Source of the DNA: Allopseudospirillum japonicum
Lineage (GTDB): Bacteria > Pseudomonadota > Gammaproteobacteria > Pseudomonadales > Halomonadaceae
Reading direction: 5' to 3'
Length of the DNA stretch: 64,000 nucleotides
Assembly (NCBI RefSeq): GCF_900108915.1
Contig: NZ_FNYH01000001.1
Location: 372,001 to 436,000, forward strand
Shown here: positions 33,193-43,600 of the stretch, one piece after another
Layout of the letters: each line of letters starts with the position of its first letter
How positions within the stretch are numbered: the stretch's first letter is position 1
Position numbers and translations under genes: made by a program
The notes under the pieces: generated by a model
The model's database searches: none
What the model was told of the DNA's origin: nothing
What the model saw: only the letters and a program-made list of their open reading frames with translations

Positions 33193-33897
33193 CTAGGTTG
33201 CATTGTGCAATAGCATATCACGAATATGCCCGATCGCGCGGGTTGGGTTCAAGCCTTTAGGACACGCATTCACACAGTTCATGATACCACGGCAGCGGAA
33301 AACGCTAAATGGATCATCAAGTTGTGCAAGACGCTCACGCGTTGCAGTATCACGGCTATCTGCCAAGAAGCGATAAGCTTGCAAAAGACCAGAAGGACCA
33401 ACAAACTTGTCTGGATTCCACCAGAAAGACGGACAAGACGTTGAACAACAAGCACACAAGATACACTCGTACAAGCCATCAAGCTTATCACGCTCTTCAG
33501 GCGATTGCAGGCGTTCAATTGCAGGTGCGGGTGTATCGTTGAGCAAGTAAGGCTGAATACGCTCATACTGCTTGTAGAAGAGCGACATATCAACCACTAA
33601 ATCACGAATCACAGGCAAGCCTGGCAAAGGGCGTACAATGAGTTTGCCATCTTCAACTACTTCAGACAAAGCAGTCACACAGGCCAAACCATTTTTGCCA
33701 TTCATGTTCATACCATCCGAGCCGCAAACACCTTCACGGCAAGAACGACGATACGCAAAAGCATTATCTTGTTCTTTAATCAGATGAAGTACATCCAGCA
33801 CCATCAGGTCGCGACCTTTGGTGTCAACTTGGAACTCTTGCATGTAAGGTGCAGAGTCGGTTTCTGGATTGTAGCGATATACGTTAACCTGAAGCAT
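33193..33897 (-). CDS. sdhB: Succinate dehydrogenase iron-sulfur subunit
   Basis: 234 residues. Seen: the [2Fe-2S] cysteines CREGVCGSDGMNMNG...C near 54-74 and two ferredoxin-type clusters CILCACCSTSCP near 144-155 and CRGIMNCVNACPKGLNP near 202-218. It passes electrons from SdhA FAD to quinone. Last gene of sdhCDAB. Confidence 0.97.
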   Translation of the reverse strand: MLQVNVYRYNPETDSAPYMQEFQVDTKGRDLMVLDVLHLIKEQDNAFAYRRSCREGVCGSDGMNMNGKNGLACVTALSEVVEDGKLIVRPLPGLPVIRDLVVDMSLFYKQYERIQPYLLNDTPAPAIERLQSPEERDKLDGLYECILCACCSTSCPSFWWNPDKFVGPSGLLQAYRFLADSRDTATRERLAQLDDPFSVFRCRGIMNCVNACPKGLNPTRAIGHIRDMLLHNAT

Positions 33898-33930
33898 CTT
33901 TACTTCTCCCTTAAACAGGTACGGTACAGG

Positions 33931-35703
33931 TTAGTAAGTACGTACTTTCGGCTCGAATGTAGGTACAGTCTTAGGCGAGAAATTAACGTCACGCTGACCT
34001 ACACGCTTATCAGTCGGGAAGTACAGGGAGTGTTTGAGCCAGTTTTCATCGTCACGATCTGGATAATCATAACGGCTATGTGCGCCACGGCTTTCTTTAC
34101 GCTCATTGGCTGCAATGGCAGTTGCTTCAGCAACTTCTAGCAGGTTATCCAACTCTAGCGCTTCGATACGTGCTGTGTTAAACGCTTGGCTCTTATCGTG
34201 CAGTTGCGCGTTACCAATACGCTCACGCAGTTCTTCCAGTTTTTGGATGCCTTCCACCATGTATTTACCATCACGGAATACACCGAAATAGTTTTGCATG
34301 GTTTCTTGTAGTTCTGCGCGTAACTCAGGTACAGACTCACCTGTGCTGGATTCGTTCCAACGGTTCAAGCGTGCCATAGCTGCATCAACGTCATCTTGGC
34401 TAGCTTCTTGATACTCGATGCCTTCAGACAAAGCCTTCTCAATGTAAAGACCTGCTGCACGACCAAAGACGACTAAATCTAACAAGGAGTTACCGCCCAG
34501 ACGGTTAGCACCGTGTACAGATACGCAAGCAACTTCACCTACAGCATACAGACCATTAACAATCTTATCTTGGCCCTTGTCATCTTGTGTAATCGCCTGA
34601 CCATGAATATTCGTGGCCACACCACCCATCATATAGTGACAAGTTGGTACTACAGGTACAGGTGCTTTGACCGGATCAGCATGTGCGAAAGTTTTTGACA
34701 GTTCGCAAATCCCAGGCAGACGCTTATGCAGTACTTCTTCACCTAGATGATCTAGCTTCAAGTACACATGATCACCTTTCTCGCCACAACCACGGCCTTC
34801 AAGGATCTCCATCACCATAGAGCGCGCCACTACATCACGACCTGCAAGGTCTTTTGCGTTTGGTGCATAGCGCTCCATAAAGCGTTCGCCATCTTTATTG
34901 ACCAGATAGCCACCCTCACCACGACAGCCTTCGGTCACCAACACGCCCGCGCCTGCGATACCCGTTGGGTGGAACTGCCACATTTCGATATCTTGTACAG
35001 GAATCCCTGCACGCAACGCCATACCAATACCATCACCTGTGTTGATCAAGGCGTTGGTTGTAGAAGCATAGATACGTCCCGCACCACCTGTAGCTAGCAC
35101 AGTCGCTAAAGATTTCACGTAAACAGTTTCACCTGTTTCGATACAAATCGCGATCACACCAACTACGTCGCCAGTTTGGTTTTTTACCAAATCAGCGGCA
35201 TACCACTCATTGAGGAAGGTGGTGTTATTTTTCAGGTTATTTTGATACAGGGTATGCAATAAAGCATGACCTGTACGGTCAGCAGCAGCACAAGTACGCG
35301 CGGCTTGACCACCTTTACCAAAGTCTTTCGATTGACCACCGAAAGGACGCTGATAAATACGGCCATTGTCAAAGCGCGAGAAAGGTAAGCCCATGTGCTC
35401 AAGCTCAAATACTGCTTTAGGGCCCTCAGAACACATATACTCGATGGCGTCTTGATCACCGATATAGTCCGATCCTTTGACGGTATCGTACATATGCCAG
35501 CGCCAATCATCATTTGGGTCAGCACTTGCGATCGCACAAGTGATCCCACCTTGAGCTGACACTGTATGCGAACGCGTTGGAAAGACCTTAGTGATTACCG
35601 CGGTACGCTTACCAGATTGTGCGAGCTGAAGCGCAGCACGCATACCAGCACCGCCACCACCAATGATGACTGCATCAAAACTCAGGGTACGAAGGTTGGC
35701 CAT
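33931..35703 (-). CDS. sdhA: Succinate dehydrogenase flavoprotein subunit
   Basis: 590 residues. Seen: the FAD fold [17 protein letters not shown], the covalent-FAD His in [11 protein letters not shown], the substrate-site residues HPTGI and EGCRGEGG, and the ArgHis motif [12 protein letters not shown] near the C-terminus. It oxidises succinate to fumarate at the inner membrane face. Three bases separate it from sdhD. Confidence 0.97.
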   Translation of the reverse strand: MANLRTLSFDAVIIGGGGAGMRAALQLAQSGKRTAVITKVFPTRSHTVSAQGGITCAIASADPNDDWRWHMYDTVKGSDYIGDQDAIEYMCSEGPKAVFELEHMGLPFSRFDNGRIYQRPFGGQSKDFGKGGQAARTCAAADRTGHALLHTLYQNNLKNNTTFLNEWYAADLVKNQTGDVVGVIAICIETGETVYVKSLATVLATGGAGRIYASTTNALINTGDGIGMALRAGIPVQDIEMWQFHPTGIAGAGVLVTEGCRGEGGYLVNKDGERFMERYAPNAKDLAGRDVVARSMVMEILEGRGCGEKGDHVYLKLDHLGEEVLHKRLPGICELSKTFAHADPVKAPVPVVPTCHYMMGGVATNIHGQAITQDDKGQDKIVNGLYAVGEVACVSVHGANRLGGNSLLDLVVFGRAAGLYIEKALSEGIEYQEASQDDVDAAMARLNRWNESSTGESVPELRAELQETMQNYFGVFRDGKYMVEGIQKLEELRERIGNAQLHDKSQAFNTARIEALELDNLLEVAEATAIAANERKESRGAHSRYDYPDRDDENWLKHSLYFPTDKRVGQRDVNFSPKTVPTFEPKVRTY

Positions 35704-35706
35704 CGG

Positions 35707-36060
35707 TTATGCTCCCCACAATACTTGAACGCCCCACACCAGGTAGGCAAACATGGCTAAAATAACGACAACTTGGAAGCCAAGGCGAATACCTGTCGGC
35801 TTGATGTAGTCGGTAGACACAGTCCAAAGACCAATCCAAGCGTGTGCAGCAAGAGAAATCAACGCTAACAGGCTAAAAATACGCATGCCTGTTCCTTGGA
35901 ATAATCCACTCCAAGTTGCATAGTCTAAATGCGAGGTCGTCAGGAAAAATCCGACCATATACAGGGTGTACAGGGCTAAAACGACGGCGCTTGCACGTTG
36001 CATCAACCAGTCGGACAAGCCACTACGACCAAAGTTTGTAATGTTAGTTACCATACCCAT
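35707..36060 (-). CDS. sdhD: Succinate dehydrogenase membrane anchor
   Basis: 117 residues with three transmembrane helices (about 22-42, 55-78, 90-112). The haem-ligand His of the family is probably the one in SLAAHAWIGLWTV. Begins inside the last codons of sdhC (13-base overlap), so the anchors are co-translated. Confidence 0.94.
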   Translation of the reverse strand: MGMVTNITNFGRSGLSDWLMQRASAVVLALYTLYMVGFFLTTSHLDYATWSGLFQGTGMRIFSLLALISLAAHAWIGLWTVSTDYIKPTGIRLGFQVVVILAMFAYLVWGVQVLWGA

Positions 36061-36425
36061 ACTCCCGCCAAGACGACTAGGATTGCTGAGATTGCTAAAG
36101 TTAGTTGCGCACCGCGCATACCACCTTCAAGCGTCACACCAATATCCAAGTCCATAATTAAGTGCTTAACACCAGCTACAAGATGGTAAGCAAGTGCAGA
36201 TAACATGCCCCAAAGTACTAGCTTGGCAAAAAAGCTCTCTTGCAGTGTGCCTTTAACTGCCTCGAAACCTTCCTGGGAGGAGAGTGATACATCCAGCGCC
36301 CAAAACATGAAGATTAGACCGAGGAACAAAATTACACCCGTGATGCGGTGTAAGATAGAGGCAACCGCTGGGAGAGGGAGCTTGATCGTTTGCAGATCGA
36401 GGTTTACAGGTCTTTTGCTATTCAC
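36048..36425 (-). CDS. sdhC: Succinate dehydrogenase cytochrome b556 subunit
   Basis: 125 residues with three transmembrane helices. Seen: RPVNLDLQTIKLP, SILHRITGVILF (quinone-site Ser and Arg) and YHLVAGVKHLIMD with the haem-binding His. A GTG start at 36425 is chosen because the N-terminus RPVNLDL matches the family start. First gene of the sdh operon. Confidence 0.95.
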   Translation of the reverse strand: MNSKRPVNLDLQTIKLPLPAVASILHRITGVILFLGLIFMFWALDVSLSSQEGFEAVKGTLQESFFAKLVLWGMLSALAYHLVAGVKHLIMDLDIGVTLEGGMRGAQLTLAISAILVVLAGVWVW

Positions 36426-36568
36426 GGCTCTTACACACTCTCTTGGCCTGCCTATTGCGAAAATAGGTCAAGCGGTGGTTACAGGAAGCGCAGTACAAAA
36501 CCACTTAGATAAAAGATCTTAAGCTGGATCTGAGACTGCCACTCCCGCCTTATTCCATGCGGCTCCGG

Positions 36569-36597
36569 ATTATAGGGATTTGGACGTATGATTACAA
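36569..36597 (-). promoter_or_regulatory. Sigma-70 promoter of the sdh operon
   Basis: Minus strand: -35 TTGTAA (36597-36592), a 17-base spacer, and a perfect -10 TATAAT (36574-36569). Predicted start near 36562, giving a leader of about 135 bases before sdhC. Confidence 0.75.
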
Positions 36598-36732
36598 TAA
36601 AACCTAGGCCCCATACATGTACCCTATTTTCGCCTTAGCCGCGTGCGAATCGGCTTGTATAAGAAATCAAACCTTCTTCAGCTTGCTAATTTTAACAAGG
36701 CTTCGTCTAATTACTGTACACTTTTTGGATAA

Positions 36733-36760
36733 TTGACAATCGCGCTTATCCTTCTATATT
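36733..36760 (+). promoter_or_regulatory. Sigma-70 promoter of gltA
   Basis: Perfect -35 TTGACA (36733-36738), 16-base spacer and -10 TATATT (36755-36760). The gltA ATG at 36821 follows AAGGAGG, a full-strength Shine-Dalgarno. Confidence 0.8.
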
Positions 36761-36820
36761 TGGTCGGTCCGTAAATTTGGGCATGGCAAGTATGAACTCA
36801 TTAATAAGAAGGAGGCCAGA

Positions 36821-38107
36821 ATGGCTGACAAGAAAGCGCTGCTAACGGTACCCGGACTTGATCAGCAGGTCGAGCTCCCGATCTACTCTGGAACCACAGG
36901 TCCTGACGTTATCGACGTGCGCGGATTAATGGCACATGGGTTATTCACTTATGACCCAGGTTTTGTGTCCACTGCATCTTGTGATTCCAAAATCACTTAT
37001 ATCGATGGGGGTAAAGGTGTCCTTTTGCACCGGGGCTACCCTATCGAGCAGCTCGCTGAAAATTCAGATTATCTTGAGTTGTGTTATTTGCTACTCAACG
37101 GTGAGTTACCTGACGCGGCAGAAAGTGAACGCTTTGAAAGCACAATTCGCCGTCATACCATGGTACATGAGCAACTAACTCAGTTTTACAAAGGCTTCCG
37201 CCGCGATGCACACCCTATGGCAATTTTGTGCGGCGTAGTTGGTGCTTTGTCTGCGTTTTACCATGATTCTTTAGATATCAATGATCCACACGACCGTGAA
37301 GTCTCTGCGTATCGTTTAATTGCTAAAATGCCAACTATGGCAGCAATGAGCTATAAATACTCAGTTGGTCAACCCTTTATGTATCCTCGCAATGATATGT
37401 CTTATGCAGAAAACTTCCTGTATATGATGTTTGCTACCCCTTGCGAAGACTACAAACCTAATCCTGTCTTGGCAAAAGCTATGGACCGCATTTTTATGTT
37501 GCATGCGGATCACGAGCAAAATGCCTCGACCTCAACCGTACGTCTTGCTGGTTCCACGGGCGCTAACCCCTTCGCTTGTATCGCCGCAGGTATTGCTGCA
37601 CTTTGGGGACCTTCCCACGGTGGTGCAAACGAAGCCGTATTGAATATGCTCGATGAAATCGGTGATGATTCCGAGGAAAACATCCAACGCTTTATTCAAC
37701 GTGCTAAAGACAAGGATGATCCTTTCAAACTCATGGGCTTTGGCCACCGCGTTTATCGTAACTTTGATCCACGCGCTAAAGTAATGAAAAAAACTTGTGA
37801 CGAAGTATTAAAAGAACTTAATCGTTCTGACGATCCTCAGTTACATATTGCTAAACGTTTGGAAGAAATTGCACTTGAAGATGAATACTTCATTGAGCGC
37901 AAATTGTATCCAAATGTTGACTTCTACTCAGGTATTATCCTCAAAGCTATTGGGATTCCAACCAATATGTTCACCGTGATTTTCGCGATGAGTCGTACCA
38001 TTGGCTGGATCTCTCACTGGAATGAAATGATTAGTGGTGAGTATAAAATTGGCCGTCCACGTCAATTATATCAAGGCCATGAAACGCGTGATTACCCTAA
38101 AAAATAA
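36821..38107 (+). CDS. gltA: Citrate synthase (type II, hexameric class)
   Basis: 428 residues, like E. coli GltA. Seen: the N-terminal immunoglobulin-like sheet, [19 protein letters not shown] with an active-site His, [12 protein letters not shown], and the catalytic [15 protein letters not shown]. It condenses acetyl-CoA and oxaloacetate. Divergent from the sdh-suc block, so the window holds five TCA-cycle enzymes or complexes in one place. Confidence 0.97.
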   Translation: MADKKALLTVPGLDQQVELPIYSGTTGPDVIDVRGLMAHGLFTYDPGFVSTASCDSKITYIDGGKGVLLHRGYPIEQLAENSDYLELCYLLLNGELPDAAESERFESTIRRHTMVHEQLTQFYKGFRRDAHPMAILCGVVGALSAFYHDSLDINDPHDREVSAYRLIAKMPTMAAMSYKYSVGQPFMYPRNDMSYAENFLYMMFATPCEDYKPNPVLAKAMDRIFMLHADHEQNASTSTVRLAGSTGANPFACIAAGIAALWGPSHGGANEAVLNMLDEIGDDSEENIQRFIQRAKDKDDPFKLMGFGHRVYRNFDPRAKVMKKTCDEVLKELNRSDDPQLHIAKRLEEIALEDEYFIERKLYPNVDFYSGIILKAIGIPTNMFTVIFAMSRTIGWISHWNEMISGEYKIGRPRQLYQGHETRDYPKK

Positions 38108-38136
38108 GGGTTTAATCCTGACTGATTAGCCATCTT

Positions 38137-38166
38137 AAGGGAGCCCTACGGGGCTTCCTTTTTTTT
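38137..38166 (+). terminator. gltA terminator
   Basis: Ten-pair stem (AAGGGAGCCC with GGGCTTCCTT, one G-U) closed by C(TACG)G, a UNCG-type stable tetraloop, then eight T. Confidence 0.95.
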
Positions 38167-38206
38167 CGATTATCACCGAATTTTAAATCTTTTAGGAGCA
38201 TTTAAT

Positions 38207-39106
38207 ATGCAAAATAAAACCGCTAAAATTGCCTTTATTGGCCTAGGCGTGATGGGGTACCCCATGGCAGGTCACCTTGCTCGAGCTGGGTATGGTGTAT
38301 GCGTGTACAATCGTACCACTAGCAAAGCTGCTGCCTGGGTTGAAGAATACCAAGGCACTTATGCCAACACCCCAGCCGAAGCGGCACAAGACGCAGATTT
38401 AGTTTTTATCTGCGTAGGCAATGATGAAGATGTGCGCCAAGTCACTTTAGGCACGGAAGGTGTACTGAGCACCCTAGGTGCTGGTGGCGTTTTGATTGAT
38501 CATTCCACTGTATCTGCCCAACTTGCACAAGAGTTAGCTGTGGCATGCAGTGAACAAGGTTTAGATTTTATTGATGCCCCTGTTTCTGGTGGTCAGCAAG
38601 GGGCACAAAATGGCGTATTAACCATTATGTGTGGTGCAGAAACTAGTGCCTTTGAACGCGTACAAAGTGTGATGCAAACTTATGCACGCGCTGTCACCTT
38701 GATGGGACCGGCAGGCAGTGGCCAACTCACCAAAATGGTTAATCAAATTTGCATTGCCGGCCTAGTCCAAGGGCTTGCCGAAGGCTTGCACTTCGCACAA
38801 CATGCCGGTTTAGATGCACATAAAGTGATGCAAGTCATCTCTCAAGGTGCCGCGGGCTCTTGGCAAATGCAAAACCGTCACGCCACCATGATTGCCAGCG
38901 AATACGAACACGGTTTTGCCGTGGATTGGATGCGTAAAGACTTAAATATTTGCTTACAAGCCGCACGTCAATTAGATATTGCTCTTCCTGTCACTGCGCT
39001 TGTCGATCAGTTTTATGCCGAAGTACAAAATATTGGCGGTGGACGCTGGGATACTTCCAGCTTATTAAAACGTTTACAACACTTGCAAACACCCCAAAAA
39101 TCTTAA
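38207..39106 (+). CDS. NAD(P)-dependent beta-hydroxyacid dehydrogenase
   Basis: 299 residues. Seen: the Rossmann motif IAFIGLGVMGYPMAGHLARAG at the N-terminus, the family signature DAPVSGGQQGAQNG near 124, GPAGSGQLTKMVNQ with the catalytic Lys near 177, and a helical C-terminal domain. It belongs with 3-hydroxyisobutyrate, tartronate semialdehyde and glyoxylate/succinic semialdehyde reductases; which substrate is used cannot be told. AGGAG lies eight bases before the ATG. Its last four bases overlap rnd on the opposite strand. Confidence 0.85.
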   Translation: MQNKTAKIAFIGLGVMGYPMAGHLARAGYGVCVYNRTTSKAAAWVEEYQGTYANTPAEAAQDADLVFICVGNDEDVRQVTLGTEGVLSTLGAGGVLIDHSTVSAQLAQELAVACSEQGLDFIDAPVSGGQQGAQNGVLTIMCGAETSAFERVQSVMQTYARAVTLMGPAGSGQLTKMVNQICIAGLVQGLAEGLHFAQHAGLDAHKVMQVISQGAAGSWQMQNRHATMIASEYEHGFAVDWMRKDLNICLQAARQLDIALPVTALVDQFYAEVQNIGGGRWDTSSLLKRLQHLQTPQKS

Positions 39107-40278
39107 CTTTCTTGCACAGGCGGCGGCCGTATTCCCTCTTGTTGTAACGCGTGTTCTAATGCAGGAAGCAAATGCTGACGCCGCCAACCAGTCCAACTGA
39201 TAGGTAAGGTGTAAGCCTGTTGACGCAAACTCGCATGTAAATAGTCCATTAAATGGCGTTTGCGTACGAGTATTTCCGTTGGCAAATCTAGCCGGTGCGC
39301 TAAAGCTTTGAGTGCCTTTTTGAGTGCTTGTAATTGGCTTTTATAATGCGCACTGGTCGGTATAGGAAGATCCAAAGGCCATACTTCAGCAGGTGCTTGA
39401 CGCGCTTGCGCAACCAGTTCAAGCCAAGTTTCTGCGTATCGTCGTAAAGGTACCGCTTGGGTATTCTCTAATCGGGTCAGCGCACTTCTTTGCTGTGGTA
39501 GGTGTGCAGCCACTTCCCACAAGAAAGCATCTGAGCCCAAACGGTTACGCGGTAAATTGACTTCACGCGCATGCTGTTCCCGCCATGCACACAGCAGGCT
39601 TAAGGCATATAGGTGAACCCCTTGTAGCTTCCATGCTTGTTTTACTTTTAAATAAGCTTCTTGCGGGCTGGTGCCTTCTTGTGCTTCTTGTACTAAGTGC
39701 TGACAGTCTTGTAAACACCATGCTAGATAACCACGCGCTTCTAGCCGTTGACGCAAATATTCCCATACTTGATGCAAATACAGCACATCTTGCGCAGCAT
39801 AATCACACTGAGAAGCCGTTAAAGGGCGCTGACGCCAATCTGAGCGCGTTTCTCCCTTATCAAGATGAATATCCAAAATTTGACTGACCAGACGTTGATA
39901 ACCAATCCCTTGACCCAAGCCAGCAAAAGCCGCTGCAATTTGTGTATCCAGTAAACCTTGCGGCCACACGCCCAACCATTGATAAAACACTTCTAAGTCT
40001 TCAGAACATGAATGGATCAGTTTTAACTGGTTTTTATCGCGCATCAAAGTACGCAGAGGATCAAGTTGCTTTAGCACTAACGGATCTAATAGATAGATTT
40101 GCCCCCTTGCATCTGCCATCTGGATTAAACCAGGTTGCGGATAAAAAGTATCGACACGAACAAACTCTGTATCTAAAGCCGTGGTAGACGTTGATATTTG
40201 GGTACACAAGTGCGCAAGCTGCGTATCTTGAGCCACCCAAGCGATGGGCGTTGCTGATATTTTAGGAAATAAACTCAT
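39103..40278 (-). CDS. rnd: Ribonuclease D
   Basis: 391 residues. Seen: DEDD exonuclease motifs [14 protein letters not shown] near 34, the Exo II segment [13 protein letters not shown] near 85, and Exo III with [13 protein letters not shown] near 160, then one or two HRDC-like helical regions. A 3'-5' exoribonuclease acting on tRNA precursors. Its start overlaps the recR stop. Confidence 0.93.
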   Translation of the reverse strand: MSLFPKISATPIAWVAQDTQLAHLCTQISTSTTALDTEFVRVDTFYPQPGLIQMADARGQIYLLDPLVLKQLDPLRTLMRDKNQLKLIHSCSEDLEVFYQWLGVWPQGLLDTQIAAAFAGLGQGIGYQRLVSQILDIHLDKGETRSDWRQRPLTASQCDYAAQDVLYLHQVWEYLRQRLEARGYLAWCLQDCQHLVQEAQEGTSPQEAYLKVKQAWKLQGVHLYALSLLCAWREQHAREVNLPRNRLGSDAFLWEVAAHLPQQRSALTRLENTQAVPLRRYAETWLELVAQARQAPAEVWPLDLPIPTSAHYKSQLQALKKALKALAHRLDLPTEILVRKRHLMDYLHASLRQQAYTLPISWTGWRRQHLLPALEHALQQEGIRPPPVQES

Positions 40279-40889
40279 GTATCTGTATACACTTGGCGAC
40301 CGCTAAAAGCTCGTACGAGCGTACCACCATCGAGGTATTCTAGTTCCCCGCCTAAAGGTACCCCATGAGCTAAGCGTGTAATTTTTAAAGGCGGGCGCTT
40401 TAAATTGCGCGCCCGCAAGGCGATGTACTGAGCTGTAGTGTCCCCTTCTAATGTGGGATTAGTGGCTAAAATCAGCTCTTGGATCGATGCTTGTTGCAAG
40501 CGTTGCAGCAAAAAGGCTAACCCTAGATCATCAGGACCTATACCTTCCAAAGGCGATAAGCGCCCTAAAAGCACAAAATAATACCCCTGATAACCTTGTG
40601 TTTGCTCTAAGGCCCATAAATCCGCAGGCGTTTCCACTACACACAAAAGGCTGGCATCACGGCGAGGATCTGCACATATGGGACAAAGCGGGGTCTCACT
40701 GAGTGTGCGGCATTGTTGGCAATGATCAACTTTATCTAAAGCTTGCTGCAAGGAATCGATAAGATGTTGCGCCCCTTGGGGATCACGTTCTAGCAAATGT
40801 AATGCCATACGTTGTGCGCTTTTCGGCCCTACCCCTGGTAAACAACGCAAGGCTTGCATTAATTGGTCAATTAGAGGAGAAAAACGCAT
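40275..40889 (-). CDS. recR: Recombination mediator RecR
   Basis: 204 residues. Seen: a helix-hairpin-helix ([20 protein letters not shown]), a zinc finger [16 protein letters not shown] near 57-72, and a Toprim domain ([16 protein letters not shown]). It loads RecA at gaps with RecFO. It follows ybaB and dnaX, a conserved order. Confidence 0.96.
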   Translation of the reverse strand: MRFSPLIDQLMQALRCLPGVGPKSAQRMALHLLERDPQGAQHLIDSLQQALDKVDHCQQCRTLSETPLCPICADPRRDASLLCVVETPADLWALEQTQGYQGYYFVLLGRLSPLEGIGPDDLGLAFLLQRLQQASIQELILATNPTLEGDTTAQYIALRARNLKRPPLKITRLAHGVPLGGELEYLDGGTLVRAFSGRQVYTDT

Positions 40890-40946
40890 ATTTTCTATTA
40901 ACCTTAGGCAGGCTAGTGACCTAACCTGCTGATGTCAAAGTAAGTT

Positions 40947-41276
40947 TTAGAAAGGCATTTTAAAACCGGGAGGCAAACCCATCCCGTTGGTCAGCTCTTC
41001 CATACGTTCTTTGCTTTGGGTCTCTACTTTACGTACGGCATCATTCACCGCAGCGGCCAGTAGATCTTCCAGCATTTCCTTATCTTCTTCCAATAAGCTA
41101 GGATCAATTTCTACTTTACGTACATCATGACGGCCTGTCATCACCACTTTGACCATACCAGCGCCAGATTCGCCAGTGACTTCTGCCAAAGCAATTTCTT
41201 CTTGCATTTTCTGCATTTTTTCTTGCATTTGCTGGGCTTGCTTCATCAAGTTGCCCATACCACCTTTACCAAACAT
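40947..41276 (-). CDS. ybaB: YbaB/EbfC nucleoid-associated protein
   Basis: 109 residues. Seen: [25 protein letters not shown], a coiled N-terminal helix, [21 protein letters not shown], and a C-terminal [13 protein letters not shown]-binding dimer. AAGGAG lies eight bases before the ATG. Between dnaX and recR. Confidence 0.96.
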   Translation of the reverse strand: MFGKGGMGNLMKQAQQMQEKMQKMQEEIALAEVTGESGAGMVKVVMTGRHDVRKVEIDPSLLEEDKEMLEDLLAAAVNDAVRKVETQSKERMEELTNGMGLPPGFKMPF

Positions 41277-41305
41277 AGGCGATGACTCCTTAAAATTGAG
41301 ATGAA

Positions 41306-42997
41306 TTATAAAGGCTTATATTCTAACCTTTGTGGATCCAATTGGGCACTAAAAGCCTCTTGTAAAGCGTGAATCTGCGGGTCTTCTTGTAAATTCACCA
41401 AAAGTTCTTGTCGCAAAGTCTGCGCTTGCTGATACGCATAGGCGGCAGGCGTGAGCCAGTTTTGCGGCGGCGATTCCGTAAGCCATACACATTCAATCAA
41501 TGCATATTTTTGCTGTAACCAATGCGCAATCACTTGCTTGCGTTCTTCTGAGACTAACTGAATCAAATGGGCTGGAACATAAAGATTCGCCACACCTTCT
41601 GCTTGCCGATGGATAATTAACTCTGCAGCCAAATTACGTACCAGACCATCAAAAGGCGCTTGCGCAAACTCTTGGCACCATTGTTGATTAAAAGCTTCCC
41701 CCATATGAGTCACTTTGGTACCGGCTGGAGATATTGCCTCGGCTGACTTCTTGGGTGCTGGCATATCTGCAATCACAACTTGAGTTTCCGGTATGATTGC
41801 TGCCGCTCCTACAGGGGGTTCAAGGTTTTTTTTTACCTCTATCTTCTGTACAGGTACATCATTGGCAATGTTCTCTTGCGCTTCTAGCGCTTGCTCTGGT
41901 GGATACGGAATTCCTTGAGGACGAAATGCCAGCATACGCAGCAAAGTCATTTCTAAGCCTGATTGAGGATCAGGTGCCAATGCCAGATCAGGACGACTTT
42001 GGATCGCTATTTGATAAAATAAATGCACATCTTCTGCTGGCAAATGCAAGGCCATTTCACGTACTTGCTGTGCATCTCCATAATCTTCCGCAAGGCTTTG
42101 GGGCGCGGCTTGTGCTAAAGCAATACGATGTAGCAAAGCACTTAATGCCTGCAATACTTGATCATAATCGGGTGCATATTGTGCAATTTCTTCCACAACA
42201 GCTAACAAGCTAGCAGCATCTTGCGCCACTAAAGCTTGCAATAGTTGCCATAAGTGCTGGTGATCTAAAGTCCCTAGCAGGCTGCGTACTTGCTTTGCTT
42301 CTAATTGGCCTTGCGTAAAAGCTATCGCTTGATCTGTCAGACTTAAGGCATCACGCATAGAGCCTTGCGCTGCTTGCGCTAAGGCCCATAAGGCAGCGTC
42401 TTCATAAGCAAGCCCTTCCTGCGCCAAAATACGCGAAAGATGCGTCACAATCGCAGCAGGCGTCATATTGCGTAGGCTAAATTGCAGACAACGTGACAAA
42501 ATCGTCACCGGTAATTTTTGTGGATCTGTGGTTGCCAACAAGAATTTAACGTGCGGCGGCGGCTCTTCTAAGGTTTTCAACAAAGCATTAAAGCTATGCG
42601 TCGATAGCATATGTACTTCGTCAATCAAGTACACCTTATAACGGCCGCGTGTTGGCGCATATTGCACGTTATCAAGCAACTCGCGCGTATCTTCAACTTT
42701 TGTACGTGACGCAGCATCTACTTCAATTAAGTCTACAAAACGGCCAGAATCAATCTCTTGACAACTAGTACACAGACCGCAAGGTACGGAACTGACGCCC
42801 TGCTCGCAATTGAGACACTTAGCTAAAATACGCGCAATACTGGTTTTGCCTACCCCGCGTGTGCCAGTGAACAAGTACGCATGATGTAAACGCCCAGAAT
42901 CTAGCGCATTCACTAAGGCCTGACGCACAGCATCTTGGCCGATAAGCTCATGGAATGTACGGGGCCGCCATTTGCGTGCGAGTACTTGATAAGTCAT
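41306..42997 (-). CDS. dnaX: DNA polymerase III tau/gamma subunit
   Basis: 563 residues for the full tau form. Seen: Walker [10 protein letters not shown] near 45, four zinc-binding cysteines (C..C..CGLC..C) near 64-79, Walker B LIDEVHML, and a variable C-terminal part with the DnaE/DnaB-contact region. The start [12 protein letters not shown] at 42997 is the family start, with AGGAG 11 bases upstream; an in-frame start 13 codons earlier is rejected. An A9 run at codons 389-391 offers recoding to a shorter gamma form. Confidence 0.95.
   Translation of the reverse strand: MTYQVLARKWRPRTFHELIGQDAVRQALVNALDSGRLHHAYLFTGTRGVGKTSIARILAKCLNCEQGVSSVPCGLCTSCQEIDSGRFVDLIEVDAASRTKVEDTRELLDNVQYAPTRGRYKVYLIDEVHMLSTHSFNALLKTLEEPPPHVKFLLATTDPQKLPVTILSRCLQFSLRNMTPAAIVTHLSRILAQEGLAYEDAALWALAQAAQGSMRDALSLTDQAIAFTQGQLEAKQVRSLLGTLDHQHLWQLLQALVAQDAASLLAVVEEIAQYAPDYDQVLQALSALLHRIALAQAAPQSLAEDYGDAQQVREMALHLPAEDVHLFYQIAIQSRPDLALAPDPQSGLEMTLLRMLAFRPQGIPYPPEQALEAQENIANDVPVQKIEVKKNLEPPVGAAAIIPETQVVIADMPAPKKSAEAISPAGTKVTHMGEAFNQQWCQEFAQAPFDGLVRNLAAELIIHRQAEGVANLYVPAHLIQLVSEERKQVIAHWLQQKYALIECVWLTESPPQNWLTPAAYAYQQAQTLRQELLVNLQEDPQIHALQEAFSAQLDPQRLEYKPL
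41826..41834 (-). promoter_or_regulatory. A9 slippery run in dnaX (probable tau/gamma recoding site)
   Basis: Minus strand GTA AAA AAA AAC encodes V388-K-K-N. A -1 shift on A AAA AAA, or one extra A in the mRNA, gives V-K-K-K-P and then TGA (392 residues). Loss of one A ends at a TAG after about 395 residues. E. coli dnaX uses A AAA AAG with ribosomal frameshifting; Thermus dnaX uses a longer A run with transcriptional slippage. GAGG directly precedes the run; I see no strong downstream hairpin. Confidence 0.7.
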
Positions 42998-43112
42998 AGA
43001 TTGCGGCTCTCCTAAGATTAAATATGCCACAGCCATGTTAACAAAAGCCGAAATTTAAGCCTAGAAAAGACAAATAGGTGGGATAGATTACACATGCTGA
43101 ATGCCGAAATGG

Positions 43113-43223
43113 CGATGGCCCCGCCAGCCACACCTCGGCACATGAGTCACCTGCTGTGGCTGCTTCCTTCCGGACCTGACCAGGTTCACAGGGTATCATT
43201 GCGAGGGGACCGACGGGGCCACC
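43113..43223 (-). ncRNA. ffs: 4.5S RNA of the signal recognition particle
   Basis: About 110 bases. Seen on the minus strand: the universally conserved SRP apical domain CAGGTCCGGAAGGAAGCAGC, flanked by an extended hairpin whose base is GGCCCCG / CGGGGCC. The overall text closely parallels E. coli 4.5S RNA. It binds Ffh for co-translational membrane targeting. Exact ends are inferred from the terminal pairing. Lies between tRNA-Met and dnaX, all on the same strand. Confidence 0.95.
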
Positions 43224-43317
43224 ATTAAAGTTAGCTTGACCCGAGGATCTCACTAACTACAACAAACCAAGATAAGTTTGTTGGCTCTCGAACACCTAGA
43301 ACTTTTGATTCTAGGGT

Positions 43318-43349
43318 AAAAAAAGCAAAAGCCTTGATACAAGGCTTTT
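43318..43349 (-). terminator. tRNA-Met terminator
   Basis: Minus strand arms AAAAGCCTTG / CAAGGCTTTT with a three-base loop, then GC and seven T. It separates the tRNA transcript from ffs. Two other small inverted repeats (CCTAGAA / TTCTAGG and CAACAAAC / GTTTGTTG) lie between here and ffs. Confidence 0.85.
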
Positions 43350-43360
43350 ACCGGATATTC

Positions 43361-43437
43361 TGGTGGCTATGGCGGGATTTGAACCTGCGACCCCATCATT
43401 ATGAGTGATGTGCTCTAACCAACTGAGCTACATAGCC
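43361..43437 (-). tRNA. Elongator tRNA-Met (CAT)
   Basis: 77 bases including encoded CCA. Acceptor GGCTATG pairs with CATAGCC. D-arm GCTCAGTTGGTTAGAGC, anticodon stem ATCACTCATAATGAT with CAT, and TTCGAATC-type T-arm are present. The sequence is nearly that of the E. coli elongator tRNA-Met, not the initiator. Confidence 0.97.
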
Positions 43438-43451
43438 TGAATGTGGGGTGC

Positions 43452-43479
43452 ATTATACGTATCTTGTTTACAGTGTCAA
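43452..43479 (-). promoter_or_regulatory. Consensus promoter of tRNA-Met
   Basis: Minus strand: perfect TTGACA (43479-43474), 16-base spacer, perfect TATAAT (43457-43452), then the discriminator GCACCCC. A C-rich discriminator after a strong promoter is typical of stringently controlled stable-RNA promoters; ppGpp control is inferred. Confidence 0.85.
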
Positions 43480-43600
43480 GCGTCTGCTTGAAGATGTGTC
43501 ATCAATGCTGCAAGATACTTTATTGCACCCTAGAAATACCTGTATAGTCTTACCAGTTTTGCAAGGAAGACTCCCTGTTATTCGTCATAAAGGTACTGGC

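Larger units (their letters stand above)
36426..36820. promoter_or_regulatory. sdhC-gltA divergent control region (395 bases)
   Basis: Non-coding gap carrying back-to-back promoters for sdh (36569-36597) and gltA (36733-36760), about 135 bases apart. No ORF or RNA gene recognised. The spacing leaves room for shared regulators, but I cannot name an operator with confidence. Confidence 0.6.

Noticed and set aside
43448..43600. 51-residue N-terminal extension of MotA
   Set aside because: It would start inside the tRNA promoter; the family N-terminus begins at 43601 with its own ribosome-binding site.
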